Origin: Haliotis asinina
Lineage: Eukaryota; Mollusca; Gastropoda; Lepetellida; Haliotidae
Direction: 5' to 3'
NCBI RefSeq assembly: GCF_037392515.1
Contig: NC_090285.1
Span: forward strand, 6,513,501 to 6,577,500
Length of the DNA stretch: 64,000 nt
This document shows positions 54,021 to 64,000 of the stretch, piece after piece (the stretch's first letter is position 1; each line of letters begins with the position of its first letter). The position numbers and the translations under genes are program-made. The notes under the pieces were generated by a model. That model did not search any database, had not been told where the DNA came from, and saw only the letters and a list, made by a program, of their open reading frames with translations.

Positions 54021-57000
54021 ATGGAGGAGATGATCGATCTGGAGGGGTTGACGGAGGAGGAGAAGACGCTCATACTGAGTGTGATAAAACGGGATGAGGA
54101 ACTACGGAAAGAACAGGACACGAGAGCCAGGTAAGGCACACTGAGTGAGTGACTGTTGCCATGTATAAGTGAGTGAGGGGGGAAGTGATGGTGTAGTTGA
54201 GTGATTGAGTGGATGAGTTGTTGAATGAGTGAGTGAATTGTCCTTGTAAAGAAGGATATTGAAAGAACAGAATACTACAGCTAGACAGGTTACAAGAATT
54301 GAGTGAGTGAGTGAGTGAGTTGTCCTTGTAAAGAAGGATATTGAAAGAACAGAATACTACAGCTAGACAGGTTACAAGAATTGAGTGAGTGAGTGAGTTG
54401 TCCTTGTAAAGAAGGATATTGAAAGAACAGAATACTACAGCTAGATAGGTTACGAAAATTGAGTGAGTGAGTGAGTTGTCCTTGTAAAGAAGGATATTGA
54501 AAGAACAGAATACTACAGCTAGACAGGTTACAAGAATTGAGTGAGTGAGTGAGTGAGTTGTCCTTGTAAAGAAGGATATTGAAAGAACAGAATACTACAG
54601 CTAGACAGGTTACAAGAATTGAGTGAGTGAGTGAGTGAGTTGTCCTTGTAAAGAAGGATATTGAAAGAACAGAATACTACAGCTAGACAGGTTACAAGAA
54701 TTGGGTGAGTGAGTTGTCCTTGTTAAGAAGGATATTGAAAGAACAGAATACTACAGCTAGACAGGTTACAAGAATTGAGTGAGTGAGTGAGTGAGTTGTC
54801 CTTGTAAAGAAGGATATTGAAAGAACAGAATACTACAGCTAGACAGGTTACAAGAATTGAGTGAGTGAGTGAGTGAGTGAGTTGTCCTTGTAAAGAAGGA
54901 TATTGAAAGAACAGAATACTACAGCTAGACAGGTTACAAGAATTGAGTGAGTGAGTGAGTGAGTTGTCCTTGTAAAGAAGGATATTGAAAGAACAGAATA
55001 CTACAGCTAGACAGGTTACAAGAATTGAGTGAGTGAGTGAGTGAGTGAGTTGTCCTTGTAAAGAAGGATATTGAAAGAACAGAATACTACAGCTAGACAG
55101 GTTACAAGAATTGAGTGAGTGAGTGAGTGAGTTGTCCTTGTAAAGAAGGATATTGAAAGAACAGAATACTACAGCTAGACAGGTTACAAGAATTGAGTGA
55201 GTGAGTGAGTGAGTTGTCCTTGTAAAGAACGATATTGAAAGAACAGAATACTACAGCTAGACAGGTTACAAGAATTGAGTGAGTGAGTGAGTGAGTGAGT
55301 GAGTTGTCCTTGTAAAGAAGGATATTGAAAGAACAGAATACTTCAGCTAGACAGGTTACAAGAAGTGAGCGAGCGAGTGAGTGAGTGAGTTGTCCTTGTA
55401 AAGAAGGATATTGAAAGAACAGAATACTTCAGCTAGACAGGTTACGAAAATTGAGTGAGTGAGTGAGTGAGTTGTCCTTGTAAAGAAGGATATTGAAAGA
55501 ACAGAATACTACAGCTAGACAGGTTACAAGAATTGAGTGAGTGAGTGAGTGAGTTGTCCTTGTAAAGAAGGATATTGAAAGAACAGAATACTACAGCCAG
55601 ATTGGTTACGAAAATTGAGTGAGTGAGTGAGTAAAAGGTGGATAAGGTGTGTAGGTTTGGCTGATTAAGTGAGTAAGTGAAAGGTTGTTAATGCATGTAA
55701 GTTTGGGTGATTGGGTGAGCGAATGAGTGAGAGGTTGGTAAGGTGTGTAGGTTTGGATGATTGGGTGAGTGAGTGTGTTAGTTAGTGAAAAGCAGGTAAT
55801 GTTTGTAGGTTTGGATGATTGAGGGAGTGAGCGAAAGGTGGGTAAGGTTTGGATGATTCGTGAGTGAGCTGTGTGTGACACTCAGCAGCACTGACTTTAG
55901 AAATTGCCTGGGCTCAAATCCAAAACATACTGAAATCAGTATTTAAGAAGGGAGTTATGATAATCTCAAATGCTAGGATGCCTTTGTTCAAGGCTTACAC
56001 AAACAATATGTAACATAACCAACTTCCGTCGTACAGAGCAATCTTTGTCCTAAGAAAATATTGTAATTCCATTATACATTCACAAAACTTCACAACCGTC
56101 ATAGAGCTAATAAATCTCTCTGTTGAATGACATGCCACCCTCTATTTGACTTATTGAATAGTATCATTTTGGAGAGTAGAAATTCCGTTTTTAAAATGAT
56201 TCATCTTGATATTATATTGGCTGAAGGTATGGATAGCTGTGGTCTAAAGCACTGCAATTTGCCATTCAGAGTGGCCTACCACACCTGTGCAGGGTGGTAT
56301 GATCAAAGCAGTAAACGTCTAAGAGCTAAGTGTTCTGTCTGTGGCTTGCTTCAGGCTTGGTGTCCGTATCCAACTGACTTGCCTAGATATACTTGCAATA
56401 CTGCTGGATGCTCCTCAAACCAAAGCATTTGCTTGTTAAGCCAAAGACCCGGGTTCGCTTCCCCACATGGGTGCAATGTTTAAAGCCCCTTTCTGCTGTC
56501 CCCTGTCATGATTTTGCTGGAATATTGCAAAAAAATGGTGTAAAAGTATGCTCACTTACCTTAAACCAGAAGTAGCCATTTACTCATTTTGTATGAAAAT
56601 ATTGCAGTAAGTTTTTACACTGCACTACTTTCATAAAATACTGTTTTTAACTGTTACAATTATTCTAACTGTATTGTTATAGTTTTGCAGTAATGTCTGT
56701 AATTATCACAGTGCACATCTGTCACTCTGTCTGGTTGTTTTATACAAAATTCTTGTTGTTTTCCCCTCAAATGGAATAGGTTGTATACGCAAGCATCACC
56801 GTATTCATTTTTTCATCTCGTCACAATATGACTGAAATGTTGCCAGTTTTATGTTAAATAGTGTAAATCACAAAATGTTTGCATCATAATATTTTTGTGA
56901 CTTACTTAATTCTCAAAAATAGATTGCATCTGACAGGTCTACCTACTGTAAATCCAATCACATATCAAAGGATGCCGTTAATCTTCAACTGAGCTCACTA

Positions 57001-60000
57001 TAGAGTACTTCCATGTGCATGCAGTCAGAGATATTTTCTTAAAAACAACCCCGTGAAGGTCCTGGGGTAGAATAGGCCTTCAGCAACCCATGCTTGCCAT
57101 AAAAGGCGACTATGCTTGTCGTAAGAGGCGACTAACGGGATCTGGTGGTCAGGCTCGCTGACTTGGTTGGCACATGTCATTGGTTCCCAATTGCGCAGAT
57201 CGATGCTCATGTTGCTGATCACTGGATTGTCTGGTCCAGACTCGATTATTTACAGACTGCCGCCATATAGCTGGAATATTGCTGAGTGCGGTGTAAAACT
57301 AAACTCACTCACTCACTCACTCTTAAAAACAACGCACACTGCATAGGCCAGATAACTTAAAACAAAGGGATTATCAGTTTGAATGCCTCTATTAAATTTT
57401 TGTCAATGAATATTGTCATCAAAGCTGATGATAAGTGGAATGAAACCTATCCACACCTGTTGGATGGTGTCGGCCTATCGAACAGTCTCTTAAGGCAAAG
57501 AAATGTTTGTTGTGTGGCAGGTACTTGTCTGGACTATCAGATGTATTGTTTGAGTGACTTTTGGTCAAGTGCTAGTAATTAGTGTTCCCCCAAGTTCATG
57601 TCATTGCTTAATTTAGGTAGTGTCTAGATCTGTTGGTGATTATATGAAGAAAATGAGACCTGAATGTTATTTGTTGAATTTTTACTGCGTTTGACCAGCA
57701 AAATGCATCATGATATTTTTGCTAGTTCAAATCATTTGCAGTTTTAACAAAAATATCCAGCTTGCCAAAATTTCATGAGTTACAGTATTCACTCACCCTT
57801 TTTCAATCAGAGAACTTGGTAAAGATGAAAGATGAAATAATGCTATGTATGTTCAATGCATCAGAAATATGACAAACTGCTGTCAGCTTTGTCATATTTT
57901 CACAATCAGGTCATCCTATTTTAGGTCACATTAGAACAAAATATGACTGGTGATATGACAAGTGATTCTGACATTACATTTCTTCAGGTATTTGTTTCGC
58001 AGAGGTGACAACTAAGATATGATTTTAAGAAGACTGTGTTAGTATGACTCTAATGCCTTAAGGCATGTGAAATGCATCGTTGGCTTTGGACTCCAAAGCT
58101 CCATAAATATATCTATAAAGAGAGATGTGCTTTGCAAAAAAAGTAGGTGAAATTTGGTTCAGAGGTGAAACTAGGAGAAAGCACAAGAATGAAAGTGAGT
58201 GATTGAGTGATTTCTGTGAACATTTCTATAGAAATTTAGCTTCGAGACACATTTGTCAGAGTTACGTAGCACGTGACCACAGACAGGATGACTGAGGCAT
58301 GGAATGACAAGTTGGCCATTCTTACTCAGATCCAATGCTCTTGGGCATTTTCTTGGAACCAAATGCTTCAAGACACTTTATTAAACACATTTAATGATTA
58401 AGGCAGTAACATTATTGATTATGCTGTGTTAGCAATGTGCTGCATGTTTATGTGCCAGTGGCATATGGCAGATCAGGACATTGTTGCCCAACACTCCATG
58501 TGTCAGGCATGTCATTAGCAGACTGGGGGAATGATACCTACAGTAACACTGTTTAGCTACACCTCCAGACACCCAGAGGCATTAACTCCAACATAGTAGA
58601 GAATTGTCAGAAATGTGTTGTAATTGTAAACTGCTACTTTGAAAATTGACAGGTTACAGCAGGTCAGTGCTGTGACAAGCCTTGATGGTACAAAGTCAGC
58701 TGCACGCATGTCATCGTATGCATGACACAACATGTACCACAACATATAGTTCAACATTTGAGCCAGAGCTAGCATTGGTCCAGGAATCATCAGCATTGGG
58801 ATGATTGTTCTCTGATAAATCAAGGTTCACTCCTTACTTTAATGCCTAAAGGAGTGAAGCTTCGAGATGTTCTAATGAGCATATTGTGGACATAAGAGCA
58901 TACCCTATAATCATTGTTGGGGGCGGGGGGTAGTTAAGTGATTAAAGCTGATTTATGCTGAAGACCTGTGTACAACATTGTATATCATCTTTCACTGCCC
59001 TTGCTGATCATGCCAGAATACTTCCATCAGCTAAATATCCATGTCCTGCCTTGGCCAGCACTCAGCCTTCTTCAGTGGAACCCATATGGCATCAATGGTA
59101 GACATGTATGCCAGCATCCAGATGTACCCATAACTTTCAAGGGATGTGGTACTGCTCTCACTAATCAGTGGAACCACATTGGTCAATATGGATATTCACC
59201 AACTCACCTGAGGCATACCAGGAAGAATTGGTGCATCCTGGATAAACAGATTTACCCAATATCAGGGACATTTACTGCATCATGCTATTTTTGTTATTTA
59301 CAACATAGTTTATCTTACTTCACACATCAGTGTCGCTTTCTGATTGGCTAAGTGTCCTTGTATTTTTATTCAATGTACCTCGCTTATAGACGATGTATTT
59401 TTTGCAATGTGTACTGCTGGGAATGACAAACTCATTTGGTTCTTCATGGTGGTACTTCTTTATCTTGAATAGCATTAAATCACACATGATGCACGGAAAT
59501 TACTGATGTTTTACAACTGAAAGTGAATGGAAAGGCGATAACTCTAAATTTGTTTTCCTTGTGTGACCTGCACAATGGCGACTGTACTGTACCAGTGCTT
59601 CATACAGTTCAAAATTAAAATTCAGGTGTTTGGTAAGATAAATACATTGTTCACTGGTCCCTCGGGGTCCATGGTGGTGTGTTACTGTGAGACAACTGGC
59701 ATTTTCTTACCTCACACATGAATGTTGCTTTCCGATTGGCTAAGTGCTATTCTATTATTTTCAATGTATCCTGTTGGGGAACATAAACAAACCACGACGG
59801 TACATGAGCCCATGGACCCCTCGTGGCCAGTGAACAACTTATACTATAGTACCCCATCTCATCACAGAAACCATTAGAACTTCTAGCAGACATTATCATA
59901 TTCCGTTTGCTGTTACTATAGTGATGATTCACACTACCCTCTACTATTTTGTGCAAGAAGTCCTGGTCTCTAAATCTTTATTACAGTTGAGGAAATATCA

Positions 60001-63000
60001 TCAACAAAATGTGAAATGTAGTGAGGTTTGTTTTATGCCACTTTCATACTGCTTTTAGCAATATTCCAACAATATCATGGTAGGGGACACCAGACATGAG
60101 CCTCATACATCAACCCATGTAGGGAATTGAACCCAGGTCTTCGGCATGACAAGCAGGAGCTTTAACCACTACTCCACCACCCTGGTAAAATCTTTTTCAA
60201 AGTTAGGATTAGATAGCGAGTTAAGAAATACACATTCCTACGGACAACAGCAGATCTCTTTCTTTATACGTTTAAGGGATGGTCAGATAAGTTTGTAGTT
60301 CAAGCACTGGCACATCATGCCGAAGACCCATGTTCGATTCCCCACATGGATGCAATGTATGAAGCCCATTTCTGGGGCCCCTTACTGTGATATTGCTGGA
60401 ATACTTCTAGAAGCAGCATAAAACTTAACTCAATCACTCCTCTTGCATGTGAATTTGAATTAGCTTGATTGATTAACAAGACCAAAAACCAAAACTGAAC
60501 CAAGAGAATATGGCAAAGAAGCTTCACTTCACTTCCGGATGTTTCAATGATTGCATATAATTATCAAACTTCCAATTCTTTTTGATCGATTCACACACCT
60601 GAAGTAGAAATTAACTTTACCACTAAAACTGTGCCATGTGTTTCAAATTTATGTCTATTCATAAGATTCAAAGTGACAAAAAAATATTGACAGATGTTAC
60701 GCCAAGATGGATGACTTCAACTTTCCAGTAGAGATCTTGTCCTTTATGTCAAGGTGTGACGGTCTTTGCATTTCACAACATGTGATGTACAAATAAGATG
60801 CTCATGCACGTTTCCTTGAATCCTGCTCAAATGTTGTTTCATAAGTTGCAACATCACAGTCCTCAAAAAGGCTTTAAAAAATTTGTGATAATAGATAGGG
60901 ACAATTCTGAGAGGGTTTGTTTTTGAATTTCCAGTCGGACTGGACCTAACAAAAGTACTAAAATCTGTACTTTAGTGAGAAGTTCCAAATATGACACATG
61001 TTGCAAGGACATTTCCAATTGTGATGCACCACTGACAGTATTGCAATTCCATATATGGACTTGTACTAAATGATCTCAATTTGTTTTACTTGCTTTTGCA
61101 TGTGTGCACTTGGTAGCCCGAATGTGCTCACCTCTTCATCATATCATCAGTATTGGCGAGTAACACATAAACACTTTTTAATATAATGGAGAGGTAGTCT
61201 GAATTGGAAAACTGATTCTGCTTTTATTAGATATTTCTTATTATCATGGAAATAGTTTAGTTGGTATATTTAGATATGGTAATAAAGGGCTGCTAGGTGT
61301 ATATGAATTTGAATGATTTGTATGTTTTATAACTTCTGAAACGTTTAGTGTGAATCCATGTCTTTCTGTCACAGCGACGGTGCAGTTGTAGTGATGATAT
61401 GAAGAAAGGCATGGTACTTCATGGACGAACTACTTCATTATATTATGATGATTTATATGATGAAAATTTCAATATTATATTAAATTGTAAATCAGTTTCT
61501 GTAATCTGATTGGTTGAAAAACGCGATCACATGGTATTAGATTCCCGGAAACTGCAAGATTATTCACTGTGTATTGACACATAGAAATATCGCAAACAAT
61601 TGTTTTGTTGTGTCATCAAAAGTGATCTTGTCATTCAAATCATATTGTGACATAAAGTTAGAATGACATCACAAATGAGCAACTCCAAATGCTACCATGG
61701 CAACTAGCTGAAACTGCAAGCTGGCATTTCACTGCTATACCCGTACTGGATGTAAACAAGTGCAGACAGTAAAACCCTTTAGTTTACCTTTTTTTGTTTA
61801 CAATGTTGATACACATCATGTTATGGCCAGTTTCCAGGTGTTATTGAGCATTTGACGCTGTTGGTTCCAAATATATTCCCGTGCTTCAAATACTCAATAA
61901 CACCCGGAAATTGGTCAACACATGATGTTTATCTCCTAATTGACAACTTTTACATGATATGACAATTTTTGTCATTATGTTCTGATGACAACTTTATTAT
62001 TGCAGAATAATATAATAAAGTAATTGTGATCTATAGAGGATCCTGCTTTCCTTGTTGCTCATTAACTTATTAAAATGCCAATCAAACAAGATATTGATTG
62101 GATCTTTTTTCTTCCACAGTCAGCTCCGGAGTGAGATTCACAACCTGAGACTTCAGAGTGTGATCCGAGATGGCGATGACCTCAGCAAGATCTGTGCTCG
62201 ATGTCACAAACCATTTGGGTTCTTCTTCAACACAGGTGACATCTGCTCCCAGTGCAAGTTCCGAGTGTGTGGCGTCTGCCGTGAGAGTCTGTTGACAGGG
62301 AAATGGCTGTGCACTCTCTGCTACAAACAAGTGTGAGTACCAGGATGTTCTTCATAAGCCACCTCTTTCCTTGTCATACAGTGGTGGGAAACAGTGATTA
62401 CTTTTATCAGTCTGACTCTATGATGCATGTTAAAAAGGAAGACGGGAGACTAGCACTGGATTCTAGGGACTCCATCTTGCCTGAATACTCCATTGAGAGA
62501 ATCTCCATACGTCCACAAGGAAAGATATCAGAAATTTCTGAAGTGGTCATTTTTCCAAACATTTGGTGAATTTCCAGGTCTAATTCAGAGATACTGGCTT
62601 GGTGTCTGTGATGTGGCGATGAGGATGATATGTTTTTTGAAGCCATGTTGGTAATCATCAGAAGAATTAATCCATTAATTTTGTCTTTTGTTTCTGTACT
62701 TTGAAATTAGGGTATGATGACTTTTTCATTTGACAGACAGACTCACTTGTGGGAAATCATGAGGAACAACTCACTGTTCTTTATGACATGCTGTCAAAAT
62801 TAAATTCCATAACAGCCATTTGGAAAATGTAGATTTATCCCTTGAGTAGTATCTATTTCATATGTCAGCTGATGGCTCCAATATCACCCTTCAAAATAAT
62901 TGTTGAATAATTTTTAATCTTAACTGCATATATTCAGTGTGTTTCTGAAATATTCTTCCAGGCAGCTGAAGGGATTAACAGGGGAGTGGATCCAAGATAA

Positions 63001-63080
63001 CATGAATAATGAAAAGCAAAGACTATCACAGAGTGGCGCCGACTTGGTGAAGGCTTCACTCAAACATAGTCTGTCCAATG
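54021..63080 (+). CDS. Synaptotagmin-like (Slp/bitesize) protein, N-terminal Rab-binding region, partial
   Basis: Coding exons 54021-54130, 62120-62332 and 62962-63080 join in phase (147 codons) and end at a GT donor at 63081; the gene continues past the window. The start is ATG at 54021 (MEEMIDLEGLTEEEK). Slp proteins tether secretory vesicles by binding Rab27-type GTPases through this N-terminal Slp homology domain; two C2 domains are expected downstream. Visible here are helix SHD1 (about 5-60, ILSVIKRDEELRKEQ), eight zinc-binding cysteines at 62/65, 79/82, 87/90 and 101/104, and the SHD2 motif LKGLTGEWIQDN. The opening DL-GLTEEEK and TGEW fit Slp better than RIM or rabphilin, but the paralogue cannot be named. 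Intron 1 (54131-62119) is 8 kb and full of repeats. Confidence 0.88.
54230..55620 (+). repeat. Minisatellite, 17 units of ~80 bp with internal GAGT microsatellite
   Basis: The unit ttgtccttgtaaagaaggat, attgaaagaacagaatacta, cagctagacaggttacaag then (GAGT)n recurs 17 times, counted by ttgtccttgt between about 54238 and 55554. Unit length varies (about 73-88 bp), mainly from the number of GAGT repeats. Units are highly alike, suggesting recent expansion or homogenisation. It starts about 100 bp after the splice donor of the first Slp coding exon. Confidence 0.93.
55620..55880 (+). repeat. Second, degenerate minisatellite (~60-bp unit)
   Basis: Four or so units with gtgtaggtttgg(a/c)tgatt and gtgagtgag, e.g. 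at about 55650, 55745 and 55812. It follows directly on the 17-copy array and shares its gagt motif. Confidence 0.7.
55880..57040. other. Slp intron 1 with a tRNA-derived SINE at 56420-56560
   Basis: The SINE has aaccaaagcatttgcttgtt, gacccgggttcgcttcccc (strong B box) and tgattttgctggaatattgc. Its head overlaps a 118-codon frame without recognisable content. The rest shows nothing identifiable. Confidence 0.6.
57045..57335 (+). repeat. Haliotis-type SINE, best full-length copy
   Basis: Runs from accccgtgaaggtcctgggg through a duplicated cgtaagaggcgacta-like motif, ttcccaattgcgcagatcga, gatcactggattgtctggtc and catatagctggaatattgct to an actcactcactcactcact tail. This copy is the reference for the fragments elsewhere in the window. 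Confidence 0.88.
57336..59290. other. Slp intron 1, nothing recognised
   Basis: No exon or repeat family could be supported; the first-to-second exon junction needs no extra coding sequence here. Confidence 0.45.
59300..59880. repeat. Composite repeat with direct and inverted parts
   Basis: gattggctaagtg with preceding cttac(t/c)tcacacat occurs at about 59310 and 59706. gtccctcggggtccatgg (about 59658) is answered in inverse by ccatggacccctcgtggcc (about 59811). Probably a decayed or nested inverted-repeat element; its borders are unclear. Confidence 0.5.
60010..60188 (-). repeat. tRNA-derived SINE
   Basis: On the complement: head with tggtggagtagtggttaaag, cctgggttcaattcccta and tail gatattgttggaatattgct. 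Confidence 0.78.
60285..60440 (+). repeat. tRNA-derived SINE, opposite to its neighbour
   Basis: agttcaagcactggcac, ccatgttcgattccccacat (B box), tgatattgctggaatacttc and caatcactc. It forms an inverted pair with the copy at 60010-60188. Confidence 0.78.
60441..61499. other. Slp intron 1, nothing firm
   Basis: A stretch near 60930-61000 (agtactaaaatctgtacttta and gttccaaatatgacacatg) resembles a decayed relative of the hairpin element at 52559. Otherwise featureless. Confidence 0.4.
61500..61930 (-). repeat. Dispersed repeat, inverse copy of 34830-35210, with terminal hairpin
   Basis: Shares the same blocks in reverse (attagattcccggaaac, agaatgacatcacaaatgag, tgctaccatgg). At its right end tcatgttatggccagtttcc ... 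ggtgttattgag (about 61817-61850) is answered in inverse by ctcaataacacccggaaatt ... catgatg (61890-61927). Non-coding. Confidence 0.72.
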
Positions 63081-64000
63081 GTAAGTGGCACCATCGAACA
63101 GTTAGTTTAGGAGCAAGTTTGGTCTCATTGACTGTCCATTGTGGCTAAACTATCTTAGAAGAACAAACTGACAAGAATATTCTCTCAGAACCCTGTTCCC
63201 TGGACCTCACTATGTTGCACCAACTGCATATTCCCTCACTGCTTGTTTGTAGCATTAACATATGACTTTGCACTCAGTGTCCAAAATAGCCACTGGCCTG
63301 CTGGCCATTGACTAGTAAAAATCCAGTTGGGCTAGTAAATCTCCACAGTCACTGGTGACTAGCTAGTGAGTTTTCATTGGATCATTTTGTAAATATATCA
63401 CTATGGCCAGGTTGATAAGTTATTACACACTTTTAAATCATGCAAAATTATACCATGATAAAAATGTTCTACATATTAGCAGTTTAATGATGAAACCTGT
63501 GTCTACAATCAGAGTTGGACTAGTGAATTATTTTGTGGGCTAGTAACTTTCATTATTGCTGGCCCGACTGGCTGGCAAGCTTTGGGAACTATTTCACTTG
63601 CACTTGCACACATGCTTCATGTTTCAGCCGACCTGTGACACAGGTCTCTCTTCAATCATCACTCAACACTAGCTTGTTGTAGGAATTATATGAGGCTATA
63701 GACAGGAGTGTATTTGTCTTGCTATCGTTTCATGCTACAGCTTGTATAGAGCTGAAGGGGTCACTGTCAGCACAAGTGCTACAGATATATACTCCAGTCT
63801 TATTAGGCATATATCATTTAGTGAGTTGCAGTAGTGGCATGATGTTTAAGGTGTTCATGTTTAGATAACTACCTGGTACATGTGAAGCCTGAGTTACTCT
63901 AATCTCACAGTACACAGTTGTTTTTTAAATAAAGACAATTCAACCATTACAAGTGTTCTTTTTTATTAAGTGCATTGTCATGTTTTACAATATTTGCAAG
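63081..64000 (+). other. Slp intron 3, start
   Basis: Begins at the donor gtaagt. It contains several ctagta(a/g) repeats around 63310-63550 (ggctagtaaa/ggctagtaac) that may be a decayed repeat. No further exon was recognised before the window ends. Confidence 0.45.

Noticed and set aside
54230..55620. Regular direct repeats resembling a CRISPR array
   Set aside because: The repeats are longer than CRISPR repeats, lack unique spacers (only GAGT-number variation lies between them) and sit in a eukaryotic intron.

Overview
The window looks like nuclear DNA from a mollusc, most likely an abalone-type gastropod (Haliotis). The main clue is a dispersed SINE whose 3' tail (ctggaatattgctgagtg, then a taaaac-actcactc run) I associate with Haliotis; this is recognition from memory, not a search. 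There are split genes with GT-AG introns, AT-rich intergenic DNA and a dense load of transposons, and nothing prokaryotic.

Three host genes can be reconstructed exon by exon. (1) Minus strand, 18096 down past position 1: a zinc-ribbon plus von Willebrand A (VWA) domain protein, resembling proteins labelled 'circularly permutated Ras protein 1-like'. Thirteen exons join with consistent phase and the 3' end is off the window. (2) Plus strand, 18741-27521: the spliceosome factor SYF2, complete in seven coding exons (232 aa). Genes 1 and 2 are head to head with 644 bp between their start codons. (3) Plus strand from 54021 past the right edge: the N-terminal Rab-binding zinc-finger region of a synaptotagmin-like (Slp/bitesize) protein, three coding exons visible.

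The rest is mobile or repetitive. An apparently intact DIRS-type tyrosine-recombinase retrotransposon (371-6657, minus) sits in an intron of gene 1. It has 176-bp identical inverted terminal repeats and an internal complementary region that spells out the joined ends. Introns of genes 1 and 2 carry several non-autonomous DNA elements with readable target duplications: 511 bp (9-bp duplication), two copies of a ~0.6-kb element (10-bp duplication in one), a 2-kb TTAA element, a 732-bp and a 358-bp element. Between genes 2 and 3 lie a broken Tc1-like transposase interrupted by a 38-bp palindrome, a Penelope-like GIY-YIG fragment with inverted flanks, an intact Tc1-like element (40778-42075) and three minisatellites. 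Intron 1 of gene 3 holds a 17-copy minisatellite whose unit resembles the adjoining exon end and splice donor.

I see no operons, CRISPR arrays or genuine tRNA/rRNA genes. The most noteworthy observations are the DIRS junction structure, the minimal palindromic insertion and the exon-like minisatellite.
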